Part shown: piece after piece, positions 22,601 through 35,099 of the stretch
How the letters are laid out: each line of letters opens with the position of its first letter
How positions within the stretch are numbered: the first letter of the stretch is position 1
Source of the DNA: Paramacrobiotus metropolitanus
Taxonomy: Eukaryota > Tardigrada > Eutardigrada > Parachela > Macrobiotidae
Assembly (NCBI RefSeq): GCF_019649055.1
Contig: NW_026570365.1
Coordinates: 62,001-126,000 of the forward strand
DNA: 64,000 nucleotides
Direction of reading: 5' to 3'
Made by a program: the position numbers and the translations under genes
Notes under the pieces: model-generated
The model's input: only the letters and a program-made list of their open reading frames with translations
Told to the model about the DNA's origin: nothing
Databases searched by the model: none

Positions 22601-25238
22601 CCAGTAGATCGGAATAGGCCATGGACACCTACGGAGACCATACCGCGTCATCCAATGATTCCAACCCAACAATGTCGTTATATAATGCTAGGGATATAAT
22701 CTTGAATATATGTTGCGCATTGTTAAATTCCGTACATTTCCCCGGCAGCCGGACTGATATTGTGAATAATATAGGATAGTTTAGTGCGAATCCTGAATCC
22801 GGCGCAGTCTTAATGACTGAACCTTTAAAATATCAGAGTATTACGGCAGATAAATACGCACTAAGTGCGCATGTTTTTAAAAATTATTATCCGCTGGGTG
22901 TGCATAAGCAGATTTTTTGTGTTGAGATAGGTTACGAATTTCCATTTTAAAAAACTGGCACTAATGTTTATAGAATCGCTTATACGTAACACCTTTTCGG
23001 CATCTACCGTAAAAGCGTGCTTTGCAGCAAACGCCGTTAGAAAAAGCTGAGCAACCCGTAAACTTGGCGCAAACTGTGTTATGTTTAATAATTAAACACT
23101 ACGAATTGCAATACGTACGCAGCAGTGCTAACGGGCAACGGGTACCAGCACATACAAATTTTATTATTGTAACAGAATTTGACAGTATATTTTCCTAAGA
23201 AAATCTAGTACGCTCAGCCGTTTAAATATTGTACCTTCCAGTAATTTCTTCATGCAGTCGAATCAAGTCCAACCGCTGCGCCAACCTTTTCTCTCAGGTG
23301 AACTTTATTTCGTAAAATACAGGGTCATCACAGATCAAAGATAGTTGGTCACAATTCACAGCAACAAAACCTCATTTATTGCTGCTGCTCCTTCCGTTGT
23401 TCCGGACGCAAGCGGCGTTACCTCCCTAAATTTCCAGCGATAACCGTTGGCGCAGGAATCCATGAGAACGAGGTCTTCTCTTGCCTTATCGGCTCTTTGT
23501 TTCTCGGGGCAACGCGCGGCTGCCATTTTATCGCGGAAGTTACAGTTGATTTACACAAAGAATGCCGTATACTGATTTCCATCAGCACTTGCTGAGCTAG
23601 AGTGCAGCATCAAATTCAATCCGTCGTGCAACCGGCTACAGTCACGACACACCGGCAGTGGTGTCAAATCAATGACTGTCACGTGCGCGATAAACTGCTG
23701 CGGCGCGACGGTCAGAGGAACCAAATGCCGGTAAGACGAACTAGAAAAAGCGCTCAAGGAGCGCAAAAGGAGCTGCCGCCCCTGTTCCTGCAGACGCCGA
23801 CAGTCCTGCGGCTGCTGCCTGTAGAATGCGTATAGTAGGGGAGTAACAATCTGTTCAAACTGTTTCCCTATACGGCTGCCGTCCCACGCCTGGAGTGGAA
23901 CGTTACGGCAATTTGGCAAATTTGACGCGGCACTTAAGCACCTTGTTCGATGATAACGCCACGCTGCAGCCGGGTACTGTATATAGTCCCACTGACTCCC
24001 ACTCCCACATACATAATTATACGGAAACGGTTAAGATTGAATAGTTTTCTCGCTTATATACGGTCAGGCTACACAAATAGTATTAAAGACGAAAAATATT
24101 AATATTTAATGAAAGGATTATTAATAAAACAAAAAAATTTTGAACAAGAAGGAATTAATACTGCTTAAAAATCTGTACATTTTGGGGTGTTTAAGCTAAC
24201 CATAAGTGACGAAGCAAAAAAACATACATAATAATAATATAACCATCTTATTGCAGGGTCAAAGGTCACTGCGAATCGTAGTGGATGAGAGAGTTTTGCG
24301 CGAGCCGTGCCGACAGACCGATGGACAAGCATGACGTCATATACAGCCGCTAGCTTAAAAAGAACGAACATGTAATGGGAAATTAGCGAGCTGGGCGTAA
24401 GAAATCGGTGTTGTGACGGCAAACGAGCGAGGCGAGCGACAAATTTTCAGCTGATACAGTAACTCACTGGAGGACAATTTGAGTCTATGTAGTCTGAAGT
24501 AAAACAGTTAACGCCTTCGGCCTGGCCTGGAACACGCCTTCCGCTTGGCCAAAAACTGCGATACAGGGAGCCACCGACCAGTGCATTATGCATTCAGAGT
24601 GGTGGCTTTTACACAATTATCAGCATCAGTTTTCCAACTACGTACTTCGTTACCCAACAACAGGCAAAATATGTATCAACAGGGCACAGCAAGCTGAAGC
24701 AGACAATATTTACTCATTCCAAAAGGTATTAATTAGTTTGGTTTAGCTTGTGAAGCCCTTTGCTGTTTATTATGACAAAAATTTGCAGCAGCTGAAACTA
24801 CTGTATAAAACTTACCAAATAGGTGTACATCGGATGTTTGAAGAGTTTTGACTTGTGTGTCACCACGATAAGCATAGCATTACCACACACTCCCAACATG
24901 AAAATAGCTACGTGTGTCACGGTGGCAGTAATGCGGAACGACAAGGACAACCCCTTGGCCGGCTCCATTAATGGAAGCACGTCAGCAGAAAAGTTGGAAA
25001 ATATGTCCATATTATCTGCCAGAAAACGCAATAACTGAGATTCGTTGGCGTACGAAATGTTAGACAGCTGGCGGTAAATTCGTAAGAGCGCGTCAAGCTC
25101 ATCTTCAGTTAACACTGAAGTCAAAGCCAGCGTGTGGTTAGCCAGGTGAGCCGGGTACACAGGTGAAAAACCGAGGATAATTAACGATAATAAACAATGA
25201 CGTCCGCTACAGTGCCTTATTGCCGTTAAAACCCTCAT
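19666..25238 (-). CDS. TRH-receptor-like rhodopsin-family GPCR, 453 aa
   Basis: Complete receptor in four exons: 25238-24816, 22628-22474, 20560-20041 and 19929-19666, with phases 0, 2 and 0 at the junctions. A signal peptide at the start (CLLSLIILGFSPVYPA) precedes an N-terminal domain with sequons NHT, NIS, NES and NFS. TM1 has GVCGNAMLIVV; TM2 has VSMAYSDLLVCLTAIPEAIV; the TM3 cysteine is in GQVGCSVF; the DRY position is FERFLAICRPL; the loop-2 cysteine is in REICDF. TM5 is followed by a long Ser-rich third loop. TM6 is IFAIAWLPFRGLL, and TM7 is LIYLNSAINPILYTIMS with an intact NPxxY. The TM3-TM4 phrase ERTRRIIIYLW and the TM6-TM7 stretch (LPFRGLLMYNTF, YLNSAINP) are typical of vertebrate TRH receptors, whose protostome relatives bind EFLamide-type peptides. 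The GPCR call is firm; the ligand is inference. Confidence 0.88.
21715..21800. repeat. Purine-rich repeat in a GPCR intron
   Basis: GGTAAAGGCAATGG, GGCAAGCTGTAAAGGCAAAG and GGGCGGCAAAGGCAAAC. Shares its words with the tandem array at 6694-6835. Confidence 0.5.
23356..23526 (-). CDS. Hypothetical 56-aa ORF
   Basis: Unrecognised. From an ATG at 23526 it reads MAAARCPEKQRADKARED and then a stretch with ANGYRWKFREVTPL, ending at TGA 23356. An AATAAA lies inside the last codons. It sits 25 bases after the stop of the next ORF, inside the large second intron of the TRH-receptor-like gene. No transcript support. Confidence 0.2.
   Translation of the reverse strand: MAAARCPEKQRADKAREDLVLMDSCANGYRWKFREVTPLASGTTEGAAAINEVLLL
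23551..23919 (-). CDS. Hypothetical protein or exon nested in a GPCR intron
   Basis: Unrecognised frame of 122 residues. A splice acceptor CCACTCCAG falls just before AWDGSRIGKQFEQIVTPL, so the true start may be an exon boundary near 23890 and not the nominal start. The sequence continues LLYAFYRQQPQDCRRLQEQG, a Ser-rich piece SAFSSSSYRHLVPLTV and VIDLTPLPVCRDCSRLHDG, ending NQYTAFFV at the stop. It is denser in charged and aromatic residues than random frames nearby. It lies on the same strand as, and inside, the first long intron of the TRH-receptor-like gene. I cannot name a family. Confidence 0.3.
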   Translation of the reverse strand: MPNCRNVPLQAWDGSRIGKQFEQIVTPLLYAFYRQQPQDCRRLQEQGRQLLLRSLSAFSSSSYRHLVPLTVAPQQFIAHVTVIDLTPLPVCRDCSRLHDGLNLMLHSSSASADGNQYTAFFV

Positions 25239-27164
25239 TGTAGCAAAGAATGGTCAACTTCACAGGCGTTCCACGAGGTGCTGACAGACTGCTCAACTAC
25301 AGCCGCGCTGGATGTACGGAAAAACTGAGATATGTGAAGAAGTTATTTGTTCTAGCAGCAAGCATACATGCACGTAAGGTAACTGTCGCATTGTTTGAGA
25401 CGCGCAACTGAGCAGACGAGCCCCCAAGGCGGCAGATAGATCAAGCCAATCCGTAACGTAAGACAAAAGAAAGGCAGTTTACTTCTCCGAAGTACAAAGC
25501 AGTGCATCCAGTTGACTTATTGATTTTATGTGAAGTACTTGCTCATCTGAAACGTGCTTCTCGGTCTACTGCGAAATTATATTGCGCAAGTGTAAGTATA
25601 TTTAATTTGCGCTCTCTTTCTGCGATACAGGGCTGCATCTCGCACTTATGACGGAAACTAATGTCACCGCGTGACCACTGTACACTTCCTTTGATGTAAT
25701 GAAAGCACAGGGGATTTGAGATTCATGTTATGAGCGCGGATTTTTCCGTCACGATGCCATGGATGTGTGGTTTTCCTGCCTCGTATAAACACACCGGCCT
25801 TCCGGCCTTAAATTAATATGGGCCTCGGAAGTCCTCGTTGCTGCTATTTTTGTGAGCTTTCATTAAAATATATAAGTTCATCGAGCACCCTTTTCAGCAT
25901 CATGTGAAGCACATACGTCTGCGTAATTAATAGCTTCACACACGCTTCCATTTTCAACCGGAATTGTAATATCCATGTAAATATGCCTGCTTAGTCGTCA
26001 ATCTGTCAAAATGCCTCTAGGCCGAAACCTGCCACGCCTACGGGTGTGGCACTGTCGGTAGTTGCATGTTTCAAAGATATACTTGGGAAAACTGAAAATA
26101 CGCGCTACAGTGCGACTGCAAAAGCTGTTGGTGTTTTCAAAAACCTTTATGGGTGTTTTCAGTGTTTTTCTTTAGCCGTTGCTTTGCGCATACGAAAGGT
26201 GGACATTTCATGTTTCCTTAAAGGTGACGAGCAGACCGGATGTGCGCTGGACGCGAATTAAAATATTTGGCAAAATATGGCCGTGTGTTGCGCTAAAATA
26301 CACCGTGGTACGAACTGATGATAAAAATGTAATAACGTTGCTTTATAACATACGAGAAGTGCACATGCTGCAGTTTTAGCGTGCCTCCGCAAGCAGTTAG
26401 CCACTTCAGGGAACGAATATAAAAATCTTTGACAATATTCTGATTTCGCATGCTGTGTGTTTTATGGTCTATCTGCGAGGAATGTCCGAAAACGAAAGGG
26501 ATTTTAACGGCAAGCAGAAGAAAAGTCAGGGTTGGGAGTTCACCAGCCATCAGCGGAAGGCCACAGACAAAGACATTGAGATATACCCTGTTATATCGGG
26601 TTGAAATGCGGTACGGTGATCTTGCACCCATAAGAAAGAAGCCAAAATAAAAATACAGACTGTAGAAATATTCGACATCTTGGGGCAGTCTCAAAAGCTT
26701 CGCTTCGTTTGATGGATTACTGAAATGCAGTTAAGTGTGGCTGAATGTCCGGAGTGGCATGAACGGCTCGGAAAAGCGGGTATCTGTGTGCAACGGTTAA
26801 CTGCCGTTTTCCAACCGAATGGCCTATTTCTTTAAACAGCGTATAGGTATCATGTTGATTTTCTATTTTGCGGAAGCAACCGTAGGTACGTTCAATTGTC
26901 AACCTTGAATAATAATTTTCTTTAAATAAGCAGCAATAACCATTAAGAGCGGAATAGGGCTCACTTAACGCCCCCTCCCACCCCCATCCCTGCACCTCAG
27001 AGCCAAAGACCCTTCACAATGCCAGACAGTCCGTAGAAATGTATTCTCCGCTATGGAGCGCATCCTGTCTCGAAAAACGTGAGAATTTCCTACTACAGTC
27101 GTTCAGAAAGCAGCTACATTGCGGCACACATCAGACTGATATACAGCGCTGAAGAAAATAGTCA
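25239..27164. other. No recognised gene
   Basis: Region between the start of the TRH-receptor-like gene and the end of the ODC gene. No domain seen in any frame. Confidence 0.4.
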
Positions 27165-29316
27165 TTATTGAACTTTTCCCACGTGTGTTCGGCATTTATG
27201 GGACATTAAGGACAAGTGACTTTTGGACACGAGGACGACGGTCTTGGGCGCGGGGAAGCCGTTGAAGCCGCTGGCCAGCTCGTTGGTGTAGGCGCCCATA
27301 TTGCGGAATTCCAGCCAGTCACCGGTGTGCGCTTCCGGCATGGAATAGTCGCTGACCAGCTTATCCAGACTGTCGCATGTCGGTCCGCACAGTGTCACCT
27401 TTACCTTTTCAGGCTCACTGACGAGCTGGTGCGACGGATGAACGCAGATGTTCGGCTGCAAGTGGAAGGTGGCGATGTCGCGGCAGGCGCCGTACAGACC
27501 GTCGCTAAGGATGTACGTATCTTGTGCCTGGCCGTCGGCTTCCTGCAATAAAACTTTTTAATAATTTTTGATATCTTCTTTCATCATTTTTGTAATCCTG
27601 AAACACAGTTTTGCTTATTCATGTTCAAAATTTTCGTAAACTTTTTTGCGGTTATTTTATACTTTATTTCATTACTTTTACTTTTTTAAATCTTTTTCAT
27701 TGTACATTTTAATACGTTTTTGAGTGTCTGCTTGTGCATTTTTAACTTTTTAAATAGAAGCATGCTTAATGCTTTTCTACTGATTTGTTCTCCCTTTCAT
27801 GAAGCGTTTAAGCATTTTTTTTCAGACTTATGTATTTGGTTAATATCTGTGCGGGCTCAAGAAATATCAACGTACGGATTTGTGGCCAATGACGGAAGTG
27901 AATAAGGACTGGGCGGTGGTTACCAAGAACTGTCCCGGCTCCGCTATAATTTCCACTCCGCTTTCCGGTGGAAAATGTTCATCCAACGCTCTATTGATGG
28001 GCGCACAAAACTATAAAAATATTTTTAACATTATAAATCTAACAGGTAACAATATAACAACTAAATAAAAATCGCTTGCATTTCAAAATGTTAATTTTAG
28101 AATTAAGAACAACACTAAGATTAAAAAATATTAACTAGTAATAAAATTAATGTAAAATATTACTTTAAATAGTTTGTTTTACTTCTCTATCTAAATCATT
28201 TTCTTGACGTGCCATACTTCCGGGAACGACATGGCAACCTTGGTGAGAACCCCCGGAAACCCTCCGCCCATATCCAAAACCCGCAGCGGCTTCCCGGCCT
28301 GCTGCGCGAAATCAAATACCTTCCGGCTCTCGGCGATGGCCTGGACGTAGGCGCCGGGATCACTGCTGCCACAGCCCACATGAAACGCGACGCCCACCAC
28401 TTCCAGCTCCAATTGCCAGGCGGAGGCGATCAACCGCAGTGCGGTGGCGGTGTCTACCCCAAAGCGGCCACCCATGGGGATGGCCGCGTGCGGGTCCCCG
28501 TAGCGCAAGCGTACCATCAGCTGGATACCGGGGAACAGTCGGTGTAGTTTGTGCAACTCGTCGTCGCTGTCGAAGACGGTGAGATGGAGGGCGTGGTGGT
28601 GGGCGTGGAGCAGGTGGGAGGCGGCTTTGCAGGTGTTGGAGTAGACCAGGCGGTCGGCCGGGACACCGGTGGATAAGGCTTTGTGCATCTCCGCTTTGCT
28701 GGCCACGTCGAAGCCACAGCCGGCCGCCGCGACGACGCGGAGGATCGCCGCGCTCGAGTTGCATTTTACCGCTGTTGAAACCAAAAAAACAACAATGGAT
28801 ATAGTAGTGATCCGAATTTTTCTGAAGTTTACTAACTACCGTACTGGAGATTACTAATTTTGATGAATATAATGCAGGATAGATATGGTGATCATGTTTA
28901 AATAAAAAAATCAAAGGCCCTAGAGACAATCAAAAATTTTTAATTTAATAAGTAAGCAAACTGGCAACTTTTAATGGCAACTTGGCGTGAAAGACCTGTA
29001 TAAATTTTTGTCATCCTAGCTTTGTAACGTAAAAATGTTCTGCGACTATGAAAACGAGCTAAAAACATCCATAATGGACTTGAATTTTGAGTAAAAAAGA
29101 AGAAGAATTATTTTTACTTCTATAGCTAAGCAGGAAATTACCGTAGAATAATCCGACGCGCGGCATGCAGCGCTTCCACTGGTCGATCTTCTCCAGCACT
29201 TCATCCAGATCCAGCACGTAAAACGAATCATCTAGCCGGTGCTGAACGCGCTCACGCAGAACGTGCTCGATAATATCCTGTTTCTTCACGCCTTCTTCCA
29301 CCACGACCACCTCCAT
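27165..29316 (-). CDS. Odc: Ornithine decarboxylase homologue, 413 aa
   Basis: PLP enzyme that makes putrescine from ornithine, the first step of polyamine synthesis; cytosolic homodimer. Exons 29316-29142, 28771-28218, 28010-27876 and 27542-27165 join with phases 1, 0 and 0. Visible residues: the PLP lysine in FYAVKCNSS, FDVASKAEM, a substrate-side HVGCGSSDP, the glycine loop DMGGGFPG, SGVEIIAEPG, the acidic pair position in ILSDGLYG, the catalytic cysteine in CGPTCDSLDK, and NMGAYTNELASGFNGF. The length is typical. The key oddity is EPGQFLV where ODCs have EPGRYYV: the arginine that holds the PLP phosphate is glutamine. That makes reduced activity, or an antizyme-inhibitor-like role, possible. 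The start is either 29316 or the in-frame ATG 15 bases upstream at 29331. An alanine-histidine run (LLHAHHHALHL) lies in the middle. Confidence 0.9.
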
Positions 29317-29480
29317 ACTACACAGGCACATGTCACGTTTTCTGCACCGTTCTGTCACTTAGCTGCACCGTTAGGTATACTCATTAACTAGGCGAGTATG
29401 CAACAACAGTTGTACAGTACACTATAATGCAAGTCACTGCAAGTATAATGCCGCTTGACGCGGTCGGCCGGGGCCCCGGC

Positions 29481-29522
29481 CTGTCAGCATCATCATTGTC
29501 GCCGGTGGAACGATGCTGACAG
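29481..29522. promoter_or_regulatory. Hairpin upstream of the ODC start
   Basis: CTGTCAGCATC and GATGCTGACAG are exact 11-bp arms around 20 bases, next to the palindrome CCGGGGCCCCGG at 29468-29479. It is about 165-200 bp upstream of the ODC start codon. The GC-rich palindromic setting suggests a promoter or 5' leader element; that function is inferred. Confidence 0.35.
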
Positions 29523-31714
29523 TAACGGCGTAATTACCAGGCGCAGCTGTTTGCCCATTTAAGCAGCCATTATTTAAGGACATCAACGGCAGGTGGCTAC
29601 CAGCTCGGTTCCTTTGCGGAAAGGCGAACCGCAAAGGAAGTTATATATTAATTGTAGGTTCCGCAGTGATTATTAATTTTACTGCAGATTAGTGCACTAG
29701 ACAGAAAAAATTGCCTACAAGATGAGCTATGCTTGTTTTCAGGGATTGTTGTTAGAAAACGGCTAGCCACTTCGTGTTTATTGGGCTTCTGTTAACTTAT
29801 TTACCAACACCCACGTGTGATAATTAAGCGGCAGCAGCCGCTCACTTGGCCTTTTTCGTGGACGGTGCATGACGGGCATGTATGAGTCACACATTAGCCG
29901 ATACCTCCGCTTAATGGAGAGTTTATTTTCCATTTTACAATAACGCAGGGATAAATGATAATCAACACGCGGCGTACTTCACGGTGCCGGGCTAATCAAC
30001 CGTGTCATCCATGGAATGCTATCGCTGCTGCGCTGTGAAGTTCACTTCACGTTGGTAAACGTGTCAACTGTCAAGAATGCGATGTTTGCGTTAATTATAA
30101 CAACAAGAAATCTAAGTCTGAGAAGCTTAGAGGGAAAACGTTCGATTTTCTGTCTATACGCATGATACTGTTGCGCTTGCATCGAGCGCATTTGTACCCG
30201 TTTTTATCCGACCGGTACTGTTAACTGCCTGCAAGCATTTCAGTTGCCGAATCAGCTTCACACCGCGTCGCTGCTCGGTAAGTACTAGTTTCCAGTGAGT
30301 ATGGTGATTTCCTGAAATGAGTGAATCATAATGCTCGAAATTTTATTTGTTTGTTCGTCCTTCGGCATTTGTTATCAACACACCGCAGAGTGAGAACGGT
30401 AAACGCGCTAGATGTTTCGCCGGGCTACGGTGGGCGCCTGCTGACCTTGAATAATCATATGCAGGATTTACAGCATTATCAGCCAATGGAAAGCAGAAGG
30501 AAAGCATGCCTCAGTAACCTTGCCACAAGATACAGATTTGAACTGAATCGATAAGATGCCGATTTTATTACACAACCTACAGCATTATCCTGCAATGGAG
30601 AGCAAAAAGAAAGTGGGGCACAACTGTCTGAATTATAACAGTAAAGTATGCATAAAATGCCTCAGTCAGGGCACATGTGTGGAAAGACGCTGTTTGTTGG
30701 TTATTCGTGCTAGCGCGTTACTATCGTCATCTAATTTATTTTCTGGTGTGATCTTAGTAATCTGAACGAAGTGAAGCCTAACTGGTTTTGACTATGTACC
30801 ATCATATAATTATGTCTGTATAACATGACTATAATTACTTATTACATTACTTATCTAATATTTACCTGCTACAATACCTATAACTCGTACATTACGCATG
30901 CTAGTACTGTACATAGTAAGGGCTTCCCCGCACCCGGCGATCTGGAACAGCAAATATTCCGGGTCTTTGCCGGAATGTCGGCGCACCATCGCCTCTTGGC
31001 ATCGGTTTGTTGGTTTGCCTAGAACATGGAATGGTGTAAAAACGGGATAGTTTTGCGGTTTACGGCAACCAAAATGACGGGGCGCCCACTTACATGATGC
31101 ACAGACATGTCGATGGTATTTTAATTTATATATATTTAAATACAAGAAACAGCTTCGGCTTCGCGTTTCTTTTGGTCACCGGCCACTTTATTTGATTTCG
31201 GATGGATATGTATATATATTTTGTTAGTACGAGTATAACATCTACTCTACGTATATTTTGTCGAAACATAAGTGCTTCGAAACAGCGAAATAACACAGAT
31301 TTCATATAAAATTGATTCCTGATTCTGTCAACCTGGACAGCATTCCTTTTGGTTGTAATTTCTGTTTTATCGCTCTACCCGACAACAAACTCGAGGTCTG
31401 AACTCACAGTGCGAGTGCACCGGACACTGTCACTAGCTGGGCTTGGTGACTCCATTATTCCACAGGCTATCTTCAATGGAGAGTGGTGCGTGTTCGGTGT
31501 TGTTTGTCCGGTAAAAAATACAACCTTTATTGCGATTTCGTCCCTACATACATACTCATACCTTATAACATCAGACTACGGTGGGCTCCTATACTTGCAG
31601 CTGCGGACAGGCCGAGATGTGTCTTTTTCTTTATGTTTAGCCTTACAAATTATGTATCCAATTTATATGACTATATAGGTATGTATTGCTTTGTAGTTAC
31701 AATACAAATTAACG
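29523..31714. other. No recognised gene
   Basis: Intergenic between ODC and the retrotransposon copy. The word ACAGCATTATC recurs at 30469 and 30580, each followed by similar A/G-rich text (AATGGAAAGCAGAAGGAAAG and AATGGAGAGCAAAAAGAAAG), so a short imperfect duplication is present. Nothing else supportable. Confidence 0.4.
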
Positions 31715-32035
31715 AGAATAAGAAATCTCCCCGGCTAACCAAAAACCCGCTACCTATCTACGACTACTTACAGGTTAATTATTTGAGAAAATTTTCTTTG
31801 AGAATAAAAATACATTTCGGGAAAAAAGGAAATTTAAGTGTCAAAAGACAATCGGCCTGCCTTAACCGGTGCTGCGCAGCCATTTCAGATACGAAGGAAA
31901 AGAAACATAATCGCAATAAGGTAAATTGTAACAGATCATCGAAGTCACAGCAACAATCATCATACACCATGAGAATCAAACAGCATCATTATCGGCCGTG
32001 CTGAGGACGACCGGCAAAGAAGAGAGGAGTAACGG

Positions 32036-35000
32036 CTAACGTACGGATGACGTGAACAGGCTACTCGGACCTGGGACAATCCAGTCCTTATTGGACTTAT
32101 TTAAAAAAATAATGTAACTGCAACTGAGCGCAATAATTGCCAGGTTTTTAAACAGGGGTTTAGTCTGACAGATTTTCGAACGGAGTCGGATGGTGTTGGC
32201 AGTTCGCTCAATGCTGGACATAGCAGTGCGGGCGACCGTTCCCCTTAATCCAACAACGAGGTGGTGGTAATCGGTCTGCCAGCCGGCACTAGTTAGTTCA
32301 GTGACCAAGGAAGCATACCGGGCGTGCTTCCTGGATTCGGCATTAGCAAATCCGTTCACGGTTTCAAAGGGAATGGTCAGTTTTGCTAACACAATGCGCT
32401 TTTCGGCGCGGTTGATGCAACACAAATCAGGACAAAGAGAGGTAGGAAGAACATCAATTGGAATAGTATTAACATGGTTCTTATACTTATCAGAGCCTAA
32501 ATCACTTATAATTTCCCATTTACTATTATCAGCCACACCGGTTAGGAAATCGAAAATAGCTGACAAGACACTGTTATGGCGACAAGTATAGCGATGGCTG
32601 TTTAAAGAGACTGGGCAGTAGTTAACAATGTGACTGAGAGTTCCCTTGTCAGCCCCGCATAACTCGCATTTCCCTCAGACAGTTTTGCCCCGCTTAAATA
32701 AATTAGTAAAGGAAGGGGAGATATTAAGCGCCGCTTCGACAATAAAAGTAACAACTTTTTCAGGTAGATCATACAAGGCCGATTTCCAGAAAGTATCAGC
32801 TATCTGTGCTTTTGTTACTTCGTGCCAAGCTCCCTGTTGGACTAGCGACTCTAGCCTGTTTTCTTTTGCTGTCGAAATGTGCTGCTTGACTTTCTTGCTA
32901 ACAAACTTTCTGATGGCTGCCTTGTTTGCTCTTCGCTCCCTCCCGGTGACTACCGAAGTCTGAACGATGTCCACAATTCCACAATCATTTCCACAAGCCG
33001 AATTCAGGTTGTCCTTTTCCACCTGCGCTACAACAACGTCGTTCGAGGAAAGTGCATCCGCGATGAATGTGGCACGCCCTTGTACATAAACTGATTTTAT
33101 CGATTTAAAATCGAACCCATCCGGAATGTAGAGAATATCGCAATTAGCAGACCCATTTAAATTTAGCCACTTTTTGAAATATTTATTAGCAATAGCTTCG
33201 AGTTCATTCACAGTCGAAAGAGAAAGGTCATGCATTGTCAAGGCAAAGCGCATGCATGCCACAACATAGTCATTAAAATACGGACCTTATAAGTGGCACG
33301 GAGATTAAGCCGATCTACTTTTTCAGTTAAAGAATTAAACGCAGATTTGATTAAAATGCCACTCGACGACGACTGGTTTTTTTCAAAAATATGGACACCG
33401 AGAAACTTCATAGGATCTTCCGATATATTAGTCACATTTTGTCCAATAATTTCAAACGCAGTTTCACAAGAAATTCCTCTGATAAGTGAAAAGCAGCGGC
33501 ATTTTTCAACGTTTAAATTAAGGCCAATCGAACTCATACAGATGTTGATTTCGCGAAGCAGCCGGCTCATACTCGATTTATTATTGGTAACAATGGTTAA
33601 ATCGTCTGCAAATGCAGGATCAATAATTTTCTCTTCTGTTATGCATCGAACGCAATCCCGCATTTTTTATTTTCCTTTAAAAATTCAAGAATACAATTAA
33701 AAGCAATAAGGAACAATGCACAGCTCATAGTGTCCCCCTGAAACAAACCTACATTAAACGGAATATTTTTCGAAAATTTATCATTCTAGTTAATTTTAAT
33801 TGACAGGCCGGTATAGTAATTATCAATATATTTAACAATGTATTCAGGAATATTATATCGACGTAAAACTGCCAAGAGGACCTCCTTTCGAACAGAAGGA
33901 TATGCATTTGCGACGTTTAGCCAGGCCACATGCATTGCTTGTCTTTTCGCTCTCTGCTGCTCAATTAACTTCTAACAGTTGCATAGAATGTTCCCCGCAT
34001 CCGTTAGTAGCTTCAATGAAACCCTTCTGCACATCCGTGTTAATCAGTTTATTTTTAAAACAGTACGACATTAATCGATTAGAAATGACAGAGTGAATAA
34101 CCTTTGCAATACAGCTAGTCAAAGTAATAGGTCGATAGTTTCCCGGCATATTATATTCGCCTATCAGCAGGGCGCAATCCGAGGGAAACCGAGAAACGGC
34201 TGAAAAAGGCGCCGATGGGGGAATCGAACCCCGGCTACGTCGTTAGATCCGCGTAGGCAGTACCACTGCACCACGGCGCAATTTTTTGAAATCATTTGAA
34301 AGATTTTGTCGCTGTATGTGAGCCGGCAAGATATCTGTATTATCGAAGCCGGTGTTGCAGGTCTTATTCTTTAATTTATTTATTCATGAAAAATTAAGAG
34401 GAGAAAGATTCTGGGGGTTGCAGATATTCTTAAAATAGTTTTCAATATCGATCATTTTCATAGCATTAGAAGAAGCCGAAGAAGATTTTATCTATACATC
34501 AATAAAATTCCACATACGCTTTGTGAACCAGCTATCATTTTCTTTCCGCTCGGCATTGTAACGTAGCTGTGAAATTTTAGAGGAAAGAGTTTTTCTAATT
34601 AATTTTAAGCTATGCAACCGTTCCGCATAAGAGAGGGAAAAATCACGATCGACGACTTTCATTCTTCGCTTCTTTCGTTTCAGTTTATTAATTTCGGTAG
34701 AAACAGCTAGCCTTTCCCTGATTAATTCTGCCGGAACTGCTTACTTAGAATTTTTACTGAAAAATTTACCGGTAGATTGTTCGCAATGTAGCACAGTTAG
34801 AGCATATACAGCTAGCCCCCAAGAAAATATTTCCATGATTTCATGAGATGCCCATAAGCCGAGATTACAAGCAGAAATCAGTTGATTACAAAAATCTCCC
34901 AAAAAGAGTGAAAACGAACCGGTGCGGACTGATGTAACTTATGCCATTTAGGAGGTAAAATTTTCATACGGGAAGTATTAGCAGATATAATATTATTTAA

Positions 35001-35099
35001 ATCGATTCGTACGGTACCGAATACCACGTCATGCAGATGTTGCGTTAGCCGATCTTCTTGCCGGATTGGACGGGAGTGACTTTGGGTGGAAGTAGTCAT
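32036..35099 (-). pseudogene. Degenerate RT and endonuclease ORF, copy A
   Basis: Pieces of one polyprotein in order: an N-terminal region from the ATG at 35099 (SANTSRMKILPPKWHKLHQS); a decayed central part; RT blocks at 34149-33961 (MPGNYRPITLTSC, NGCGEHS); the RT active site AFADDLTIVTNN at 33663-33238; thumb and linker at 33262-32675; a Cys-Cys-His-Cys knuckle (CELCGADKGTLSHIVNYC); and the restriction-like endonuclease (TSLCPDLCCINRAEKR) ending at 32036. It is broken by several frameshifts and stops. In the endonuclease the acidic residue of the PD-(D/E)xK core is lysine (LAKLT; copy B has LAEVT), so this copy is probably catalytically dead even if the frame were open. The R2, CRE and NeSL groups share this domain order; which one is not settled. 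Confidence 0.82.
34208..34279 (-). tRNA. tRNA-like sequence or tRNA pseudogene inside copy A
   Basis: 72 bases with a 6-bp acceptor stem (GCGCCG with CGGCGC), an A-box-like TGGTGCAGTGGTA, a perfect B box GGTTCGATTCC and a GGGG/CCCC T stem. The D arm is one base short and pairs poorly. The anticodon stem CTACG/CGTAG encloses 12 bases instead of 7, so no anticodon can be assigned. It replaces the stretch of the retrotransposon ORF that encodes the first RT motifs. Most likely a pseudo-tRNA or SINE head rather than a working tRNA. Confidence 0.5.
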
